From: a virus
DNA: 27,611 nucleotides
Reading direction: 5' to 3' (one strand)
IMG/VR virus record: IMGVR_UViG_3300020580_000231
Span: 1-27,611 of that record
The notes beneath the pieces were generated by a model, which made no database searches, had not been told where the DNA came from, and saw only the letters and a list, made by a program, of their open reading frames with translations. Each line of letters begins with the position of its first letter. Position 1 is the stretch's first letter. Shown here one piece after another: positions 19,239-26,701 of the stretch. The position numbers and the translations under genes were made by a program.

Positions 19239-19758
19239 AGTCTTTCCTTTCTCTCAAGATTCGGCCTGTCTCCTGGTACTCAGCTCTGGTCACCAGCAGA
19301 GGGACCAGGTTCCGCAAGTGGCTATGGATCTGGCCCTGAGCATCAGAGCTATTCATGATTAGCTGGTCCCAATTCTGGGATGGATGATCGGAGTGATCGG
19401 AGCATAGGAGGAGGTATTGGCCCTGGGATTGGGAGGCAGCTCGATTCCAGCCGTTGATGGGAGAGAAGGGCTCCTCTCTGTTGACGACTATGCGGAACTG
19501 GCCAAAGCCGCATGCTAGCTCAATGGGCTTGTTGAGGTGGCTTGAGCCCCAGCTCCCTTTAACCATGGGAGTGAAGACCCCTAGGTCATGCTCCCGGCCA
19601 CGATCGATGCAGAGGAGGTATTCGACGCTGGAGGGATTGTGGCAGGTCTCTAGCCACTGGTTCATTGAGTCCTGCCAGCCGCTAGGTAGACAGTCTGTAG
19701 CATGAAGTAAGCTGAACAAAATTGAGCGTTCGGATGCCGAACTTGACGGGTTGGTCAT
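19231..19758 (-). CDS. GT-A-fold glycosyltransferase-like protein, 175 aa
   Basis: The layout follows the start of family 2 transferases: ILFSLLHATDCLPSGWQDSM, then SVEYLLCIDRG (the first acidic residue after a beta strand), then FSPINGWNRAASQSQGQYLL followed by LCSDHSDHPSQNWDQL. That last stretch corresponds to the N-x3-A-x-G-x-Y-hydrophobic-D-x-D region that binds the sugar nucleotide and metal. At 175 residues it lacks most acceptor-domain sequence, so it may be a minimal enzyme or a non-catalytic relative. Phage transferases of this type modify DNA bases, capsid proteins or host surface sugars. The ATG overlaps the recombinase stop. Confidence 0.55.
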   Translation of the reverse strand: MTNPSSSASERSILFSLLHATDCLPSGWQDSMNQWLETCHNPSSVEYLLCIDRGREHDLGVFTPMVKGSWGSSHLNKPIELACGFGQFRIVVNREEPFSPINGWNRAASQSQGQYLLLCSDHSDHPSQNWDQLIMNSSDAQGQIHSHLRNLVPLLVTRAEYQETGRILRERKDYA

Positions 19759-20270
19759 AGTTTTTCGTCCATTTCTTTGATCACATCTTCGGGAGAAAGA
19801 TTCAGGTAGATCATCGTTGTGTTAATCGACTCGTGACCCAGCATCTTCCCCAGCATCACGATGTTGACCCCCTTTTTTAGGGCCTGGACTGCAAAGGTGT
19901 GCCTGAGTACGTGGGGGGAGCAGGGGCGCTTGATCTTGGCCCGGTTGGCCACCTTCCGGATGATCTTTTGGCAGGTCCTGGGCTCGATCCCCATGATCTC
20001 CTGATTAGCCAAGTGACCCTCCAGGATATCGCGGGACCTGGCCTGCTTTAGGAGAATGATCCGCCTCTTGCCCCCCTTCCCCTTCCTCACCGTCAATCTG
20101 TGAGTCTGCCAGTCCATCGACTCCTTGTCTAGGGCACAGAACTCGGCCACGCGGAGGCCGGTATCGAGGAGGGTCCAGATTATGAGCTTCTCTTTGTAGG
20201 TCTGGCAGGAGTTGGAGAGCTGGTTGGCCTCATCGGAGGTGAGGGGTTCGCGTTTGTACTCGTACTTCAT
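19755..20270 (-). CDS. Tyrosine recombinase/integrase, catalytic domain only, 171 aa
   Basis: All catalytic residues are present: R40 (TGLRVAEFCAL), Lys in the beta hairpin (RKGKGGKRR, about 62-70), H120 and R123 (SPHVLRHTFA), H146 (LGHESINTT) and the nucleophile Y155. The protein lacks the ~100-residue N-terminal core-binding domain of typical integrases. ATG 20270 in an ATGA overlap is chosen, and the in-frame codons upstream lie in the previous gene. It may integrate the phage, resolve dimers or invert a segment. No att-like repeat or target tRNA is visible nearby. Being locked in an operon with a glycosyltransferase-like gene is unusual for an integrase. Confidence 0.85.
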   Translation of the reverse strand: MKYEYKREPLTSDEANQLSNSCQTYKEKLIIWTLLDTGLRVAEFCALDKESMDWQTHRLTVRKGKGGKRRIILLKQARSRDILEGHLANQEIMGIEPRTCQKIIRKVANRAKIKRPCSPHVLRHTFAVQALKKGVNIVMLGKMLGHESINTTMIYLNLSPEDVIKEMDEKL

Positions 20271-20677
20271 AGGATCACTACCCCATCCTTGTAATGGACA
20301 TAGAGTCCCTCTATGCATTGTCTGCCACTCACATACTCCATCCGTCCATGCCCCACGGGGGTGTCCGGGGGGAACTGCCCCAGGGCCTCACTAAGGGTCT
20401 TGGCCGTCCATCCGTTGGGAGGAGGTTGGGGAGAGTAGCCATCAGGCGGGGGAGCCAGAGCTTGATCAAAGAAGCAAGTTGGGCACTGACTGAACTGCAC
20501 AATTGGTTGACCCTTGCAACCTAGACTTGCTGGACAATGCCTTTTGCATCTTCCACACACTGCACATCTCTGCACAATGGACGGCGGCTGTGCGTTTGGA
20601 GACCAGGGGGTAGCCTGATTACCTACCCCCTCCCCCTCGATTCGTCCTTCGTCGTTTCTCACTTCCTTGTTTCCCAT
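20267..20677 (-). CDS. Cys-rich zinc-finger protein, 136 aa
   Basis: The central segment has CAVCGRCKRHCPASLGC (about residues 38-54) followed by QCPTC (about 64-68), enough ligands for one or two zinc sites. A Pro-rich linker (APPPDGYSPQPPPNGW) leads to a C-terminal domain with HGRMEYVSGRQCIEGLYVHY, which looks beta-rich. No known family is recognised. It is the gene immediately upstream of the recombinase and is translationally coupled to it, so a DNA-binding or accessory role in recombination is conceivable. Confidence 0.65.
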   Translation of the reverse strand: MGNKEVRNDEGRIEGEGVGNQATPWSPNAQPPSIVQRCAVCGRCKRHCPASLGCKGQPIVQFSQCPTCFFDQALAPPPDGYSPQPPPNGWTAKTLSEALGQFPPDTPVGHGRMEYVSGRQCIEGLYVHYKDGVVIL

Positions 20678-20809
20678 GCCGTAATCCTACCACCTCCCGC
20701 CCTTTATTCGCAATCCCCCATTGACCCCGTTTTGATTCTAAAAGCCTTCCCTGGTCCCCCTCCTAGACCTAGTTCGCTAATTGGTATAGATTGCGACCAA
20801 AGAAAGGGT

Positions 20810-20971
20810 CTAGGGGTCTTTGTTTATGGCTTGACGGACTTGATCCAACAGAACGTACAGGGCACAGCAGGAGATTGCAAACTTGTCCGGGCCCAGCAGC
20901 TTCACTGGAATCCAGGGTACGATTCCAACCCAAAGTGACAGGATGATCCATCCACCATACTTGGCTATCAT
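20810..20971 (-). CDS. Two-helix membrane protein, 53 aa
   Basis: ATG 20971 overlaps the stop of the upstream gene (ATGA). The product has two hydrophobic helices, GGWIILSLWVGIVPWIPV (about residues 6-23) and FAISCCALYVLL (about 31-42), with a short loop and a charged end. A longer frame exists at 20769-21002 but shows no protein-like pattern, so this one is preferred. It resembles in size and topology the membrane protein at 14584-14748, without clear sequence similarity. From 20678 to 20809 no further gene is visible. Confidence 0.7.
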   Translation of the reverse strand: MIAKYGGWIILSLWVGIVPWIPVKLLGPDKFAISCCALYVLLDQVRQAINKDP

Positions 20972-21273
20972 GTGCCTCCCAGGAATCGGTCAAAATCGTC
21001 ACCCTCTTGTTGCTCCCTCAATTTCTCCCGCCTCTTCCTAATCCTCTCCGGGTCAGCCCTTTTAGGTTCCCCCTCCCAGATCAGCTTCAGGACCTCGATC
21101 TTTGGCACAGCCCGCCTAGGTAGCCCACTCTCCGTCCTTTCCATCAAGATCTTGTTCTCCAGCTCTTGCATCCTCTGAGCCACCTGGACGGCATCCTCGT
21201 CACTAGGATAGGTCTCACAGATCTGCCCTAGGGGCCTGCCGTTCATGTTTCTGCGGATCAGATATTTAGGCAT
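20968..21273 (-). CDS. Charged helical protein, 101 aa
   Basis: Not recognised. A short beta-like start (MPKYLIRRNMNGRPLGQICE) is followed by a helix with regular heptads (DAVQVAQRMQELENKILMER) and a very basic/acidic C-terminus (DPERIRKRREKLREQQEGDD). ATG 21273 is in the octamer overlap ATGCCTAA with the previous gene. It is probably a small structural or DNA-associated phage protein. Confidence 0.6.
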   Translation of the reverse strand: MPKYLIRRNMNGRPLGQICETYPSDEDAVQVAQRMQELENKILMERTESGLPRRAVPKIEVLKLIWEGEPKRADPERIRKRREKLREQQEGDDFDRFLGGT

Positions 21274-21493
21274 GGGCACCAATTAATATTACGTCGCCAT
21301 TGTTCAGTTCATGCAAACTCGTGTCACAGCATCCGAACCTTGACCCAGATGCAGCCCATCCGGGCTCCCCGTACTTCTCCCAGTGCTTTTTAGGAATTAG
21401 AGCTACCCAATCCTCATCCCCTCCGTGCTCCGATAAGGCTTGGTATTCTTCGGGAGCCTGATGGAAGCTCCATACTTTGATTGGATCTGTCAT
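21266..21493 (-). CDS. Hypothetical protein, 75 aa
   Basis: Not recognised. It contains Trp and His residues in a first half that looks mixed alpha/beta (VWSFHQAPEEYQALSEHG) and a Cys pair (GCCDTSLHEL) before a hydrophobic end. ATG 21493 is preferred over an in-frame TTG at 21514, but neither has an ideal ribosome binding site. About 37 nt without genes separate it from the gene upstream. Confidence 0.55.
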   Translation of the reverse strand: MTDPIKVWSFHQAPEEYQALSEHGGDEDWVALIPKKHWEKYGEPGWAASGSRFGCCDTSLHELNNGDVILIGAHA

Positions 21494-21530
21494 GCCCCTA
21501 ATCTTAGGGCACAATTCTACAGGCTAACAA

Positions 21531-21890
21531 CTACCCATTCGTACTACCAACTACTAGGACCCTCTCCCTGACCTCTTCACTACTCCAGATGATCCGCTTG
21601 ACTTCTACAATTACCTCACTGGCCTGGTCCCTCTTCACCAATCCCATGAGATGGCCTATGAGTAGTTCTCTGGCTACCCTCTCAGCCTCCCCATCACCCG
21701 GCAGCTCCATCATCGCTTCATGCCTCTGGCCATCGTCAATGAGGGTGAATTGGTACAGGGGTGATTTATAGGGCATACTGGATTCTCCTGCCAAACTCTT
21801 TTTACCTGTCTTCCACTCAGGCCACTGGTCCACCTGAGCAGTTCTGCTGACTAGGTCCCAGTAGGCTTGGCCAGACAAGGGTGGTTTCAT
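21531..21890 (-). CDS. Hypothetical phage protein, 119 aa
   Basis: Not recognised by name. The start (SGQAYWDLVSRTAQVDQWPE) is of a type often seen in small phage proteins next to virion genes. The rest is helical (EAERVARELLIGHLMGLVKR) with basic and acidic patches. ATG 21890 lies in an ATGA overlap with the lysozyme-like gene. In-frame codons further upstream fall inside that gene. Confidence 0.65.
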   Translation of the reverse strand: MKPPLSGQAYWDLVSRTAQVDQWPEWKTGKKSLAGESSMPYKSPLYQFTLIDDGQRHEAMMELPGDGEAERVARELLIGHLMGLVKRDQASEVIVEVKRIIWSSEEVRERVLVVGSTNG

Positions 21891-22522
21891 AGGTCTGTCA
21901 ACATCATAACTCCAACCACCGCTGCCAAAGCAATCCCTACCGTGACCCAATCCACACTAGCCAGGTCCAGGACCGAGGAGCTATCGCTAGATCCAGAATC
22001 ATCTCCCGTGGCTGATGCACTGGGGCTAGTGGCTGTGCCTGCGAATATGCTGCTGAGTGAATCCGAGGGATCGACCCCCAAGCTGTTGGCTAGGGTATTG
22101 GCGTAGGCTGTGGGATTGTTCCCCGCCTGTCCAGCCGGGGCATAGATATTCATCACTGATTCAAGGGTCTGTGGTTGCCCATTACACTGTCCGCACGTCC
22201 CCTGAGCATAGAGGTTGAGTTGGTTATAGAGTGCTTGCTGCCCATCGGCGTAGGAGTCGAATACAGCGAATCCCCCGGCCCCTCCAGGTGACGCCCCCGG
22301 CTGCCCCGCATACACCAAGTTACCAGGATTGTTATTTTGGTAAGCTATCGAGCCGTTGGGGTAGGAGACGCCATTCACTACAGATCCAGGCGGGTAGTAG
22401 CCCTCAACGGTCTGGATCTGGCTGGCCATAGCCTGCATAGCTGGGGTAGGGGTCACATTGACTACACCCATGCCTCTCCCCAGGCCGGATAGACTTTTGA
22501 GTTTGATGGGGAGAAAGGCCAT
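21887..22522 (-). CDS. Lysozyme-like, membrane-anchored virion protein, 211 aa
   Basis: Residues about 28-170 match the lysozyme-like pattern of phage structural peptidoglycan hydrolases: IQTVEGYYPPG with a helix-borne Glu, YQNNNPGNLVYAG, GFAVFDSYADGQQALYNQL, and an NPTAYANTLANSLGV end. A Ser/Asp-rich linker precedes one C-terminal membrane helix (DWVTVGIALAAVVGVMML). The anchor is unusual for a free endolysin. A virion-associated or host-envelope-located hydrolase is likely, perhaps used at DNA entry. It is the second such protein in the window (see 18137-18544) and belongs to the virion-type block at the right. Confidence 0.7.
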   Translation of the reverse strand: MAFLPIKLKSLSGLGRGMGVVNVTPTPAMQAMASQIQTVEGYYPPGSVVNGVSYPNGSIAYQNNNPGNLVYAGQPGASPGGAGGFAVFDSYADGQQALYNQLNLYAQGTCGQCNGQPQTLESVMNIYAPAGQAGNNPTAYANTLANSLGVDPSDSLSSIFAGTATSPSASATGDDSGSSDSSSVLDLASVDWVTVGIALAAVVGVMMLTDL

Positions 22523-22526
22523 TAGG

Positions 22527-23573
22527 TTAGGGTGTGGTAGCTGACCAGGTAATCACGGCATTGGTCACTACTCCAGGGCCATTAAGCGTATCAGAATTCT
22601 CCACAGTGGGCCCATCTCCTATGGGTGTTAGAAAAGTTCCACTAGCTTCTGAGTAAAAAGTTACAAATGCTCCATTACTGTAATAAGCCCACGTTCTGGT
22701 TGTGCCAGTGTCCTTGATCCTAAAAGTGGGGTTGCTATTTACCAGAGTAGTTGTAGGGCCAGCTAGTACACCGAATGATCCAGAATGTAGACTAGTGCCG
22801 GTGATTACTCGTAACTGGATCTGTCCGGGGCTCACGCTATTCTGCATCAGCATGTCTATTTCCTCGAATTTTGTGCCGTCTGTCAAAGCCAGCCCCACTG
22901 ATTGAGTATCCTCAGTGCGATTAGCAAAAAAGGTCTGAAGAGTAGCCGTTATAGTGTACGTGGAACCGGGGATCGCTTGATAAGCCATAGCAAAATCAGT
23001 AGCGGAAACGGGCTCAGCTCCAAGTGAGGCGATAGTGGACGAGAAATCACTAAACGTAGCATTAGCATTAGTCATATTTAATAGTGTCCATCCTGTCGTA
23101 GGAACAGACCCTCCTCCACCCCCTCCACTCGGAGTACAATTTGTACTTACTCCCGATGTATCTGTACAGGTTACATTGGACGCGAAATTAAGAGCTGGTT
23201 CCTGAGGTTGATTGACTCCCGCCACTTGGATCGTCTGATAGAAACTAGATCCCCCGCCTCCCCCCGATCCGTTGGACCCGTTAATCACCACTGTCCCGCT
23301 CTGAGAGCTGGAGAATGTGACTGTCACAACATTATTGCTAGTGAGGGTTACGGAGGTGGGGAAGATCTCTACGGGCGGGCTAGCTGCGTTATAGACATCC
23401 ACCAATACCGCTGTAGTGCCCAAGTTATGAGTGCACGTAACTGAGGTCTGGCTGGTGAATGGACAGGTGAAGTTTGAGGCCTGGGGATTAGATACCTGTA
23501 TACTGCTCCCCGCTAACACCGATCCAATCACCAGCACCAACATCACTACCACAACTGATTTTAAGTAGAGCAT
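22527..23573 (-). CDS. Exported tail-fibre-like protein, 348 aa
   Basis: A Sec-type signal (LKSVVVVMLVLVIGSVLAG) starts the protein. Two glycine runs separate segments: a beta-rich N-terminal domain, a short block (SSFYQTIQVAGVNQPQEPAL then NFASNVTCTDTSG) typical of fibre proteins from environmental phages, and a C-terminal beta domain (about residues 160-348) with a jelly-roll or lectin-like look. A signal peptide on a fibre-like protein is odd for a virion component. It could be a surface protein expressed by a lysogen or a fibre exported by the host. It is followed, 15 nt away in gene order, by other exported proteins. Confidence 0.6.
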   Translation of the reverse strand: MLYLKSVVVVMLVLVIGSVLAGSSIQVSNPQASNFTCPFTSQTSVTCTHNLGTTAVLVDVYNAASPPVEIFPTSVTLTSNNVVTVTFSSSQSGTVVINGSNGSGGGGGSSFYQTIQVAGVNQPQEPALNFASNVTCTDTSGVSTNCTPSGGGGGGSVPTTGWTLLNMTNANATFSDFSSTIASLGAEPVSATDFAMAYQAIPGSTYTITATLQTFFANRTEDTQSVGLALTDGTKFEEIDMLMQNSVSPGQIQLRVITGTSLHSGSFGVLAGPTTTLVNSNPTFRIKDTGTTRTWAYYSNGAFVTFYSEASGTFLTPIGDGPTVENSDTLNGPGVVTNAVITWSATTP

Positions 23574-23588
23574 AGTTTATTGTACCTG

Positions 23589-25964
23589 TTATTGTACCTG
23601 TACTTGAATTGACCCACCCATGCTGCTTCCAGGATTTGTACCCCCGCCTCCACCCCCTGAGCTAGCCGCAAAACTTGTAGGCCCACTGATCATGATCGAG
23701 GATACATTAACTGGCTCGAAATCAGACTGGATCAGATTGGCTAGACAGGTCAAATCTGAATTGTTCCACTGTGAATCTGGCGTACCTATTAAGCCATGTG
23801 CTCCATTGTCAGCCATAATCATTCCGTACTGATAAAGCCCTGTAGCAATGATGCTTGACTGAGGGCTAGTCGAGAAGCAACTGGGCAGACTGGTATAAAC
23901 TGAGGCCTTGAGTCTCCAGATAGCCCCGGCAGCCGGACTGTTAGTACATGCGGATGGGGGAGAGCTTTGAGACAGGAGTGTATCCTGTGCCACCCCAGTA
24001 CAGCTTCCCACTCCGGCGGTATCGGTCCCCGGCCATCCCCAGTTAGCCAGCATATGATTCTGGGGCGTATACCGCATCACGTGCAATACTGCCCCATTTG
24101 GACTAGTAGGGGTGCCCGTACCATTCACCTCCGAGGCTGTCACCAAAAACATCAATAGTGAAAGCCCCGAGGCATCAGTGGTGCCACATGGAAATATACT
24201 CACCCCCATTGAATATGTACTATTGCAGCTAGGGTTGTCGGCCTGAGGCGTCATCGTATTAGTAGTCGTATTCGGCCATAGAGCGTTTGAAAAAGCATTC
24301 CAAGTGCCATTTCCATTGTTCTGTGCATTCCAAGCCTCAAACAATGCGGGGGGATTTCCTCCACCAGCTTCCAAGTATACAATCCCGTGGCAGTCGTTCC
24401 CCCCTCCCGCGTAATCGCATCCAATCGCGCTATCCTCAGTCGGCAGGTAGTTTGGGAATGGAGCTGAAGAGAAGTAGGATTGATAGAGGGTAGTCGTGAC
24501 GTTCACATAGGCCTGATTATACGGAACTTGTATAGCTGGTATCCCATTCCCTCCTTGTGTCCCAAAGTAAGGGCTTATTGGTTCGTTCATTTCTATTGAA
24601 TTAACTTGATCGGCAGGAGAACTACTAACTGGTAAGCCTGTACTTGCTAGGTCCATACGATGATATGCGATCCCCGTATGAGGAAATACATTGAACATCC
24701 AAGCATTGACGGCTTGAAAGGAAAATGAAATGGTGCTTTTGCTGGCTGTAGCTCCTAAAGAGTCTGTGACTGTGATCGTCGGGGTATAGATTCCCTGCGC
24801 CCCTATCAAACCACTGGTGATTGCTCCCGTAGATGCGTTTAAGCCTAGGCCTTCTGGGGGAGCGTCCCCATTACCTCCTCCAGTGGTCCAGGAATAAGTC
24901 AATGCACCCGTACCACCTGTGCCCACAATTGTACAACCAGCATATGCCGCATACTGTACACCACCTGAGCACGTAGATGTAGTAATGGATAGTTGGGCGG
25001 CAGCAATGGTCAGAGGCAGTGTTCCTGTATTAGGTAATGAAGCTGTGGAACTGTTAGAGTCTGTTACTAGGAAGCTTAACGGTGTAGCGCTTATGGCGCT
25101 GGTAGGGGTGCCGCTGATAAGTCCTCCAGTACTCAGGCTCAGGCCATTAGGCAGAGTCCCACTAGCTACGGTCCAGGTATATGGCTGGACTCCCCCCTGA
25201 GCCTGGAGCTGTTTACTGTAAGCTACCCCTACGAATCCCTCAGGTAGGGTTGTGGATATGGTGCTAAGGGTTTCTGGGCTTGCTGTAGAGAAGAATGTTT
25301 GAGTAACCCCTGCTGTCTCTCCACTAAAATTAGACCAATTAGGATTAACCGTAGCTGGGGTACTTGTAGTCTGAATCTGGTATGAATCGGCTACACCCTC
25401 TGCACTAGCTACAACTCTCTGGTAAGAGTCGATCTGGATCATGGGGGGAGAAACCCCTGTATTGTTAACTGTGAGCAGTCCTGTGCCCGCGTCACCGATA
25501 CAGGACACTACTAGTTCATCTGCGTTGGTAGGTGTTACTTGTCCGGTAGTTCCAGTTGAGACGGTAGTGGCCGTCTGATCCGGTCCAGACGTTACTCCCG
25601 TATACACGGCTACGGTCATGGATTGCCAAAAGCCATTAGGAGCGGTGAAGGTCATTGAAGAGGATGTAGACAGCCCAATTGATGAGCATGAGGCTATACG
25701 CACGTCTCCATCTTCATTCCGGGTAGTACATGTGTATGTATTTCCCAGATTGTCTATACGAGTGGTTGATCCGGCCTCAATATCGGACGGGAATGATGAC
25801 GTTGATGCTGAGTAGCATATGTGGGCTGCCGGATGAGCAGCGAGGCTAGAGAGATTCAAAGGGCCAATCGACGGATTAGATATGGTGGTAACGCCGTGGA
25901 TGCCAGTGTAAGCGGCTTGCCCGAGGCACGCTACCGAGGCGAGAAGAAAGAAGGCGGGTTTCAT
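23589..25964 (-). CDS. Exported Ig-like repeat protein with host-type C-terminal domain, 791 aa
   Basis: A signal peptide (FFLLASVACLGQAA) is followed by a beta domain shared with the neighbour at 25961-26701 (both have a YQIQTT...W.NFSG/W.FSN end). Next come two putative Ig folds of the He_PIG type (LPEGFVGVAYSKQL...GTLPNGLSLS...GLISGTPT), then a large C-terminal domain. The latter has HGIVYLEAGGG, ALFEAWN, AIWRLKASVYTSLPSCFS and YQYGMIMADNGAHGLIGTPD, a pattern I recognise from secreted soil-bacterial proteins of unknown activity. It is probably displayed at the cell or virion surface and may bind polysaccharide. The tail is Gly-rich and ends VQVQ. Confidence 0.65.
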   Translation of the reverse strand: MKPAFFLLASVACLGQAAYTGIHGVTTISNPSIGPLNLSSLAAHPAAHICYSASTSSFPSDIEAGSTTRIDNLGNTYTCTTRNEDGDVRIASCSSIGLSTSSSMTFTAPNGFWQSMTVAVYTGVTSGPDQTATTVSTGTTGQVTPTNADELVVSCIGDAGTGLLTVNNTGVSPPMIQIDSYQRVVASAEGVADSYQIQTTSTPATVNPNWSNFSGETAGVTQTFFSTASPETLSTISTTLPEGFVGVAYSKQLQAQGGVQPYTWTVASGTLPNGLSLSTGGLISGTPTSAISATPLSFLVTDSNSSTASLPNTGTLPLTIAAAQLSITTSTCSGGVQYAAYAGCTIVGTGGTGALTYSWTTGGGNGDAPPEGLGLNASTGAITSGLIGAQGIYTPTITVTDSLGATASKSTISFSFQAVNAWMFNVFPHTGIAYHRMDLASTGLPVSSSPADQVNSIEMNEPISPYFGTQGGNGIPAIQVPYNQAYVNVTTTLYQSYFSSAPFPNYLPTEDSAIGCDYAGGGNDCHGIVYLEAGGGNPPALFEAWNAQNNGNGTWNAFSNALWPNTTTNTMTPQADNPSCNSTYSMGVSIFPCGTTDASGLSLLMFLVTASEVNGTGTPTSPNGAVLHVMRYTPQNHMLANWGWPGTDTAGVGSCTGVAQDTLLSQSSPPSACTNSPAAGAIWRLKASVYTSLPSCFSTSPQSSIIATGLYQYGMIMADNGAHGLIGTPDSQWNNSDLTCLANLIQSDFEPVNVSSIMISGPTSFAASSGGGGGGTNPGSSMGGSIQVQVQ

Positions 25965-26701
25965 GGCTCAAAAGTTTGAAGGGTCACCGATACAGTCGCG
26001 AAACCACCCTGATTTGAAAAGCTCCACGTTGGCTGCTCGGCTGTCTTGGTCGTTTGAATTTGATAAGCTGCAGCCACGCCGTAATTGGTACCGGAAGAAA
26101 AGTTGAGGAATCCAGGGGTGCTGAAACTTCCGGTCCCACTGACTGATGGTGTGGTTGATGTAGCCGTGAGGCCTATGGCTGTAAAAATCAATTCATTATT
26201 GACGGTGGGCGTGCAGGATGCGCTGGGCTGAATTGAGGTCCCTGATCCAGGCCCGAGTCCACACTGCTGGTCAATCGCACCATTTGTATCAGGAAACGTG
26301 AAACCGTAAGTGATGCAGCCGACAAAGTTGGACTTACAGGTGAAGGTTTGCGTTCCTGACGCGGTCGCATTAATAGCGTAACAAAGTGTGACGTTGCTGT
26401 AATTGGTGGCGTACTGCCATGAGTTCCCGCCGACAGAATCCCCGCACGTAAGGGCTGTACTGTCGAACGTCATCGCCGCTGTGATGAAAAAGTTCGCCCC
26501 TGTCATGTTCGTGGATGCCGAGGTCGCGGTATTCGTGGAGGTGTTATGATACGGCAGGGTCTGATTGACGTAGGTGATACCTGATGTGTTCGCTCCCCCC
26601 GCCACCGTCCCCGGTCCCGCAATAGTCCCTGGGCCAGCAAATGTGGAGGATTGGGAGAAGCAGCCCGAGGCCGCTAGAATAATAACAAGTACATATCTCA
26701 T
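25961..26701 (-). CDS. Exported beta-rich surface protein, 246 aa
   Basis: A signal peptide (YVLVIILAASGCFSQ) could be type I or an imperfect lipobox (ASGC). The mature part is Thr/Ser/Gly-rich and beta-like, with several Cys pairs (TCGDS, LCYAIN, CKSNFVGC, QCGLG, SCTPT) likely forming disulphides outside the cytoplasm. The C-terminal 80 residues (NNELIFTAIGL, AAAYQIQTTKTAEQPTWSFS) are homologous to the N-terminal domain of the 791-residue protein downstream. The pair therefore shares a module and probably a role in surface binding. The ATG directly follows the stop of the fibre gene upstream. Confidence 0.65.
   Translation of the reverse strand: MRYVLVIILAASGCFSQSSTFAGPGTIAGPGTVAGGANTSGITYVNQTLPYHNTSTNTATSASTNMTGANFFITAAMTFDSTALTCGDSVGGNSWQYATNYSNVTLCYAINATASGTQTFTCKSNFVGCITYGFTFPDTNGAIDQQCGLGPGSGTSIQPSASCTPTVNNELIFTAIGLTATSTTPSVSGTGSFSTPGFLNFSSGTNYGVAAAYQIQTTKTAEQPTWSFSNQGGFATVSVTLQTFEP

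Noticed and set aside
20769-21002. 77-residue minus frame
   Set aside because: The overlapping frame 20810-20971 has an ATGA junction and two clear membrane helices; this one has neither.
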